NCBI GenBank assembly: GCA_041497995.1
Contig: JBGQHM010000133.1
Coordinates: forward strand, 1-15,226
Reading direction: 5' to 3'
Source of the DNA: DATKMS01 sp041497995
GTDB lineage: Bacteria; Desulfobacterota; Binatia; HRBIN30
Length of the DNA: 15,226 nt
Every line of letters begins with the position of its first letter. Position 1 is the first letter of the stretch. The translations under genes were made by a program, and so were the position numbers. Under the pieces are notes generated by a model. That model saw nothing but the letters and a program-made list of their open reading frames with translations. It was not told the DNA's origin and did not search any database. Shown piece by piece: positions 15,143 through 15,226 of the stretch.

Positions 15143-15226
15143 TCGGCAATCTCCGTATCCGCACCAAACTCGGCTGCCTGATCGGCATCCTGCTTCTTGG
15201 TTTCGTCGGCTTTGGAGCGTTCGGGG
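15130..15226 (+). CDS. N-terminus of probable methyl-accepting chemotaxis protein (3' end outside window)
   Basis: The frame starts at an ATG within the last codons of cheA, with AGGAGG at 15120-15125, and stays open to the end of the window (32 codons). It reads MRTLIGNLRIRTKLG followed by a hydrophobic helix (GCLIGILLLGFVGFGAFG). This is the usual N-terminus of a methyl-accepting chemotaxis protein: a short basic stretch and the first membrane helix before a periplasmic sensor domain. The coupled position behind cheA supports this. The sensor and signalling domains are not visible, so a membrane-bound histidine kinase remains possible. Confidence 0.7.
   Translation, partial: MRTLIGNLRIRTKLGCLIGILLLGFVGFGAFG

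Noticed and set aside
1..15226. tRNA, rRNA, CRISPR arrays, insertion sequences or phage genes
   Set aside because: None seen: the window is nearly filled with coding sequence, has no regularly spaced repeats, and shows no transposase or integrase motifs.

Overview
The window comes from a GC-rich (well over 60% G+C by eye) diderm bacterium. An outer-membrane beta-barrel, Tat-exported proteins and an ABC importer with a soluble binding protein all point to a Gram-negative envelope. I cannot name the taxon from sequence alone. The gene style and a REP-like palindrome recall poorly cultured soil or groundwater lineages such as Binatota/Desulfobacterota or Acidobacteria, but that is only a guess.

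All genes lie on the + strand. Positions 1-12656 hold a compact nitrate-assimilation operon in which most genes overlap by 1-4 bases or sit a few bases apart: nirB (5' end outside the window), a nirD-type Rieske protein, a membrane protein resembling a b-type cytochrome with a CxxC/CxxC tail, a NasA-type molybdenum nitrate reductase, a four-cluster [4Fe-4S] protein, a Tat-exported Rieske protein, a complete NrtABCD-type nitrate/nitrite ABC importer with two stand-alone ATPases, and an outer-membrane porin of the alginate-export type. The genes suggest this path: nitrate crosses the outer membrane through the porin, is bound by NrtA, is imported by NrtBCD, is reduced to nitrite by the NasA-type enzyme and to ammonium by NirBD.

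No NasB/NasC-like flavoprotein reductase is visible for the nitrate reductase. In its place are parts typical of quinol-linked enzymes (putative haem-b membrane protein, multi-cluster ferredoxin, exported Rieske). The most interesting hypothesis here is therefore a membrane- or quinol-coupled assimilatory nitrate reductase.

Between nirD and the cytochrome-like gene is a near-perfect 30-base inverted repeat whose arms are themselves hairpins (a REPIN-like element). It lies within the apparent N-terminal coding sequence of the membrane protein.

From 12657 the content changes. After a 211-base gap come a stand-alone Hpt phosphotransfer protein, a CheA kinase that lacks a P2 domain, and the first 32 codons of a probable methyl-accepting chemotaxis protein that runs off the window. 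No tRNA, rRNA, CRISPR array, transposase or phage gene was seen.
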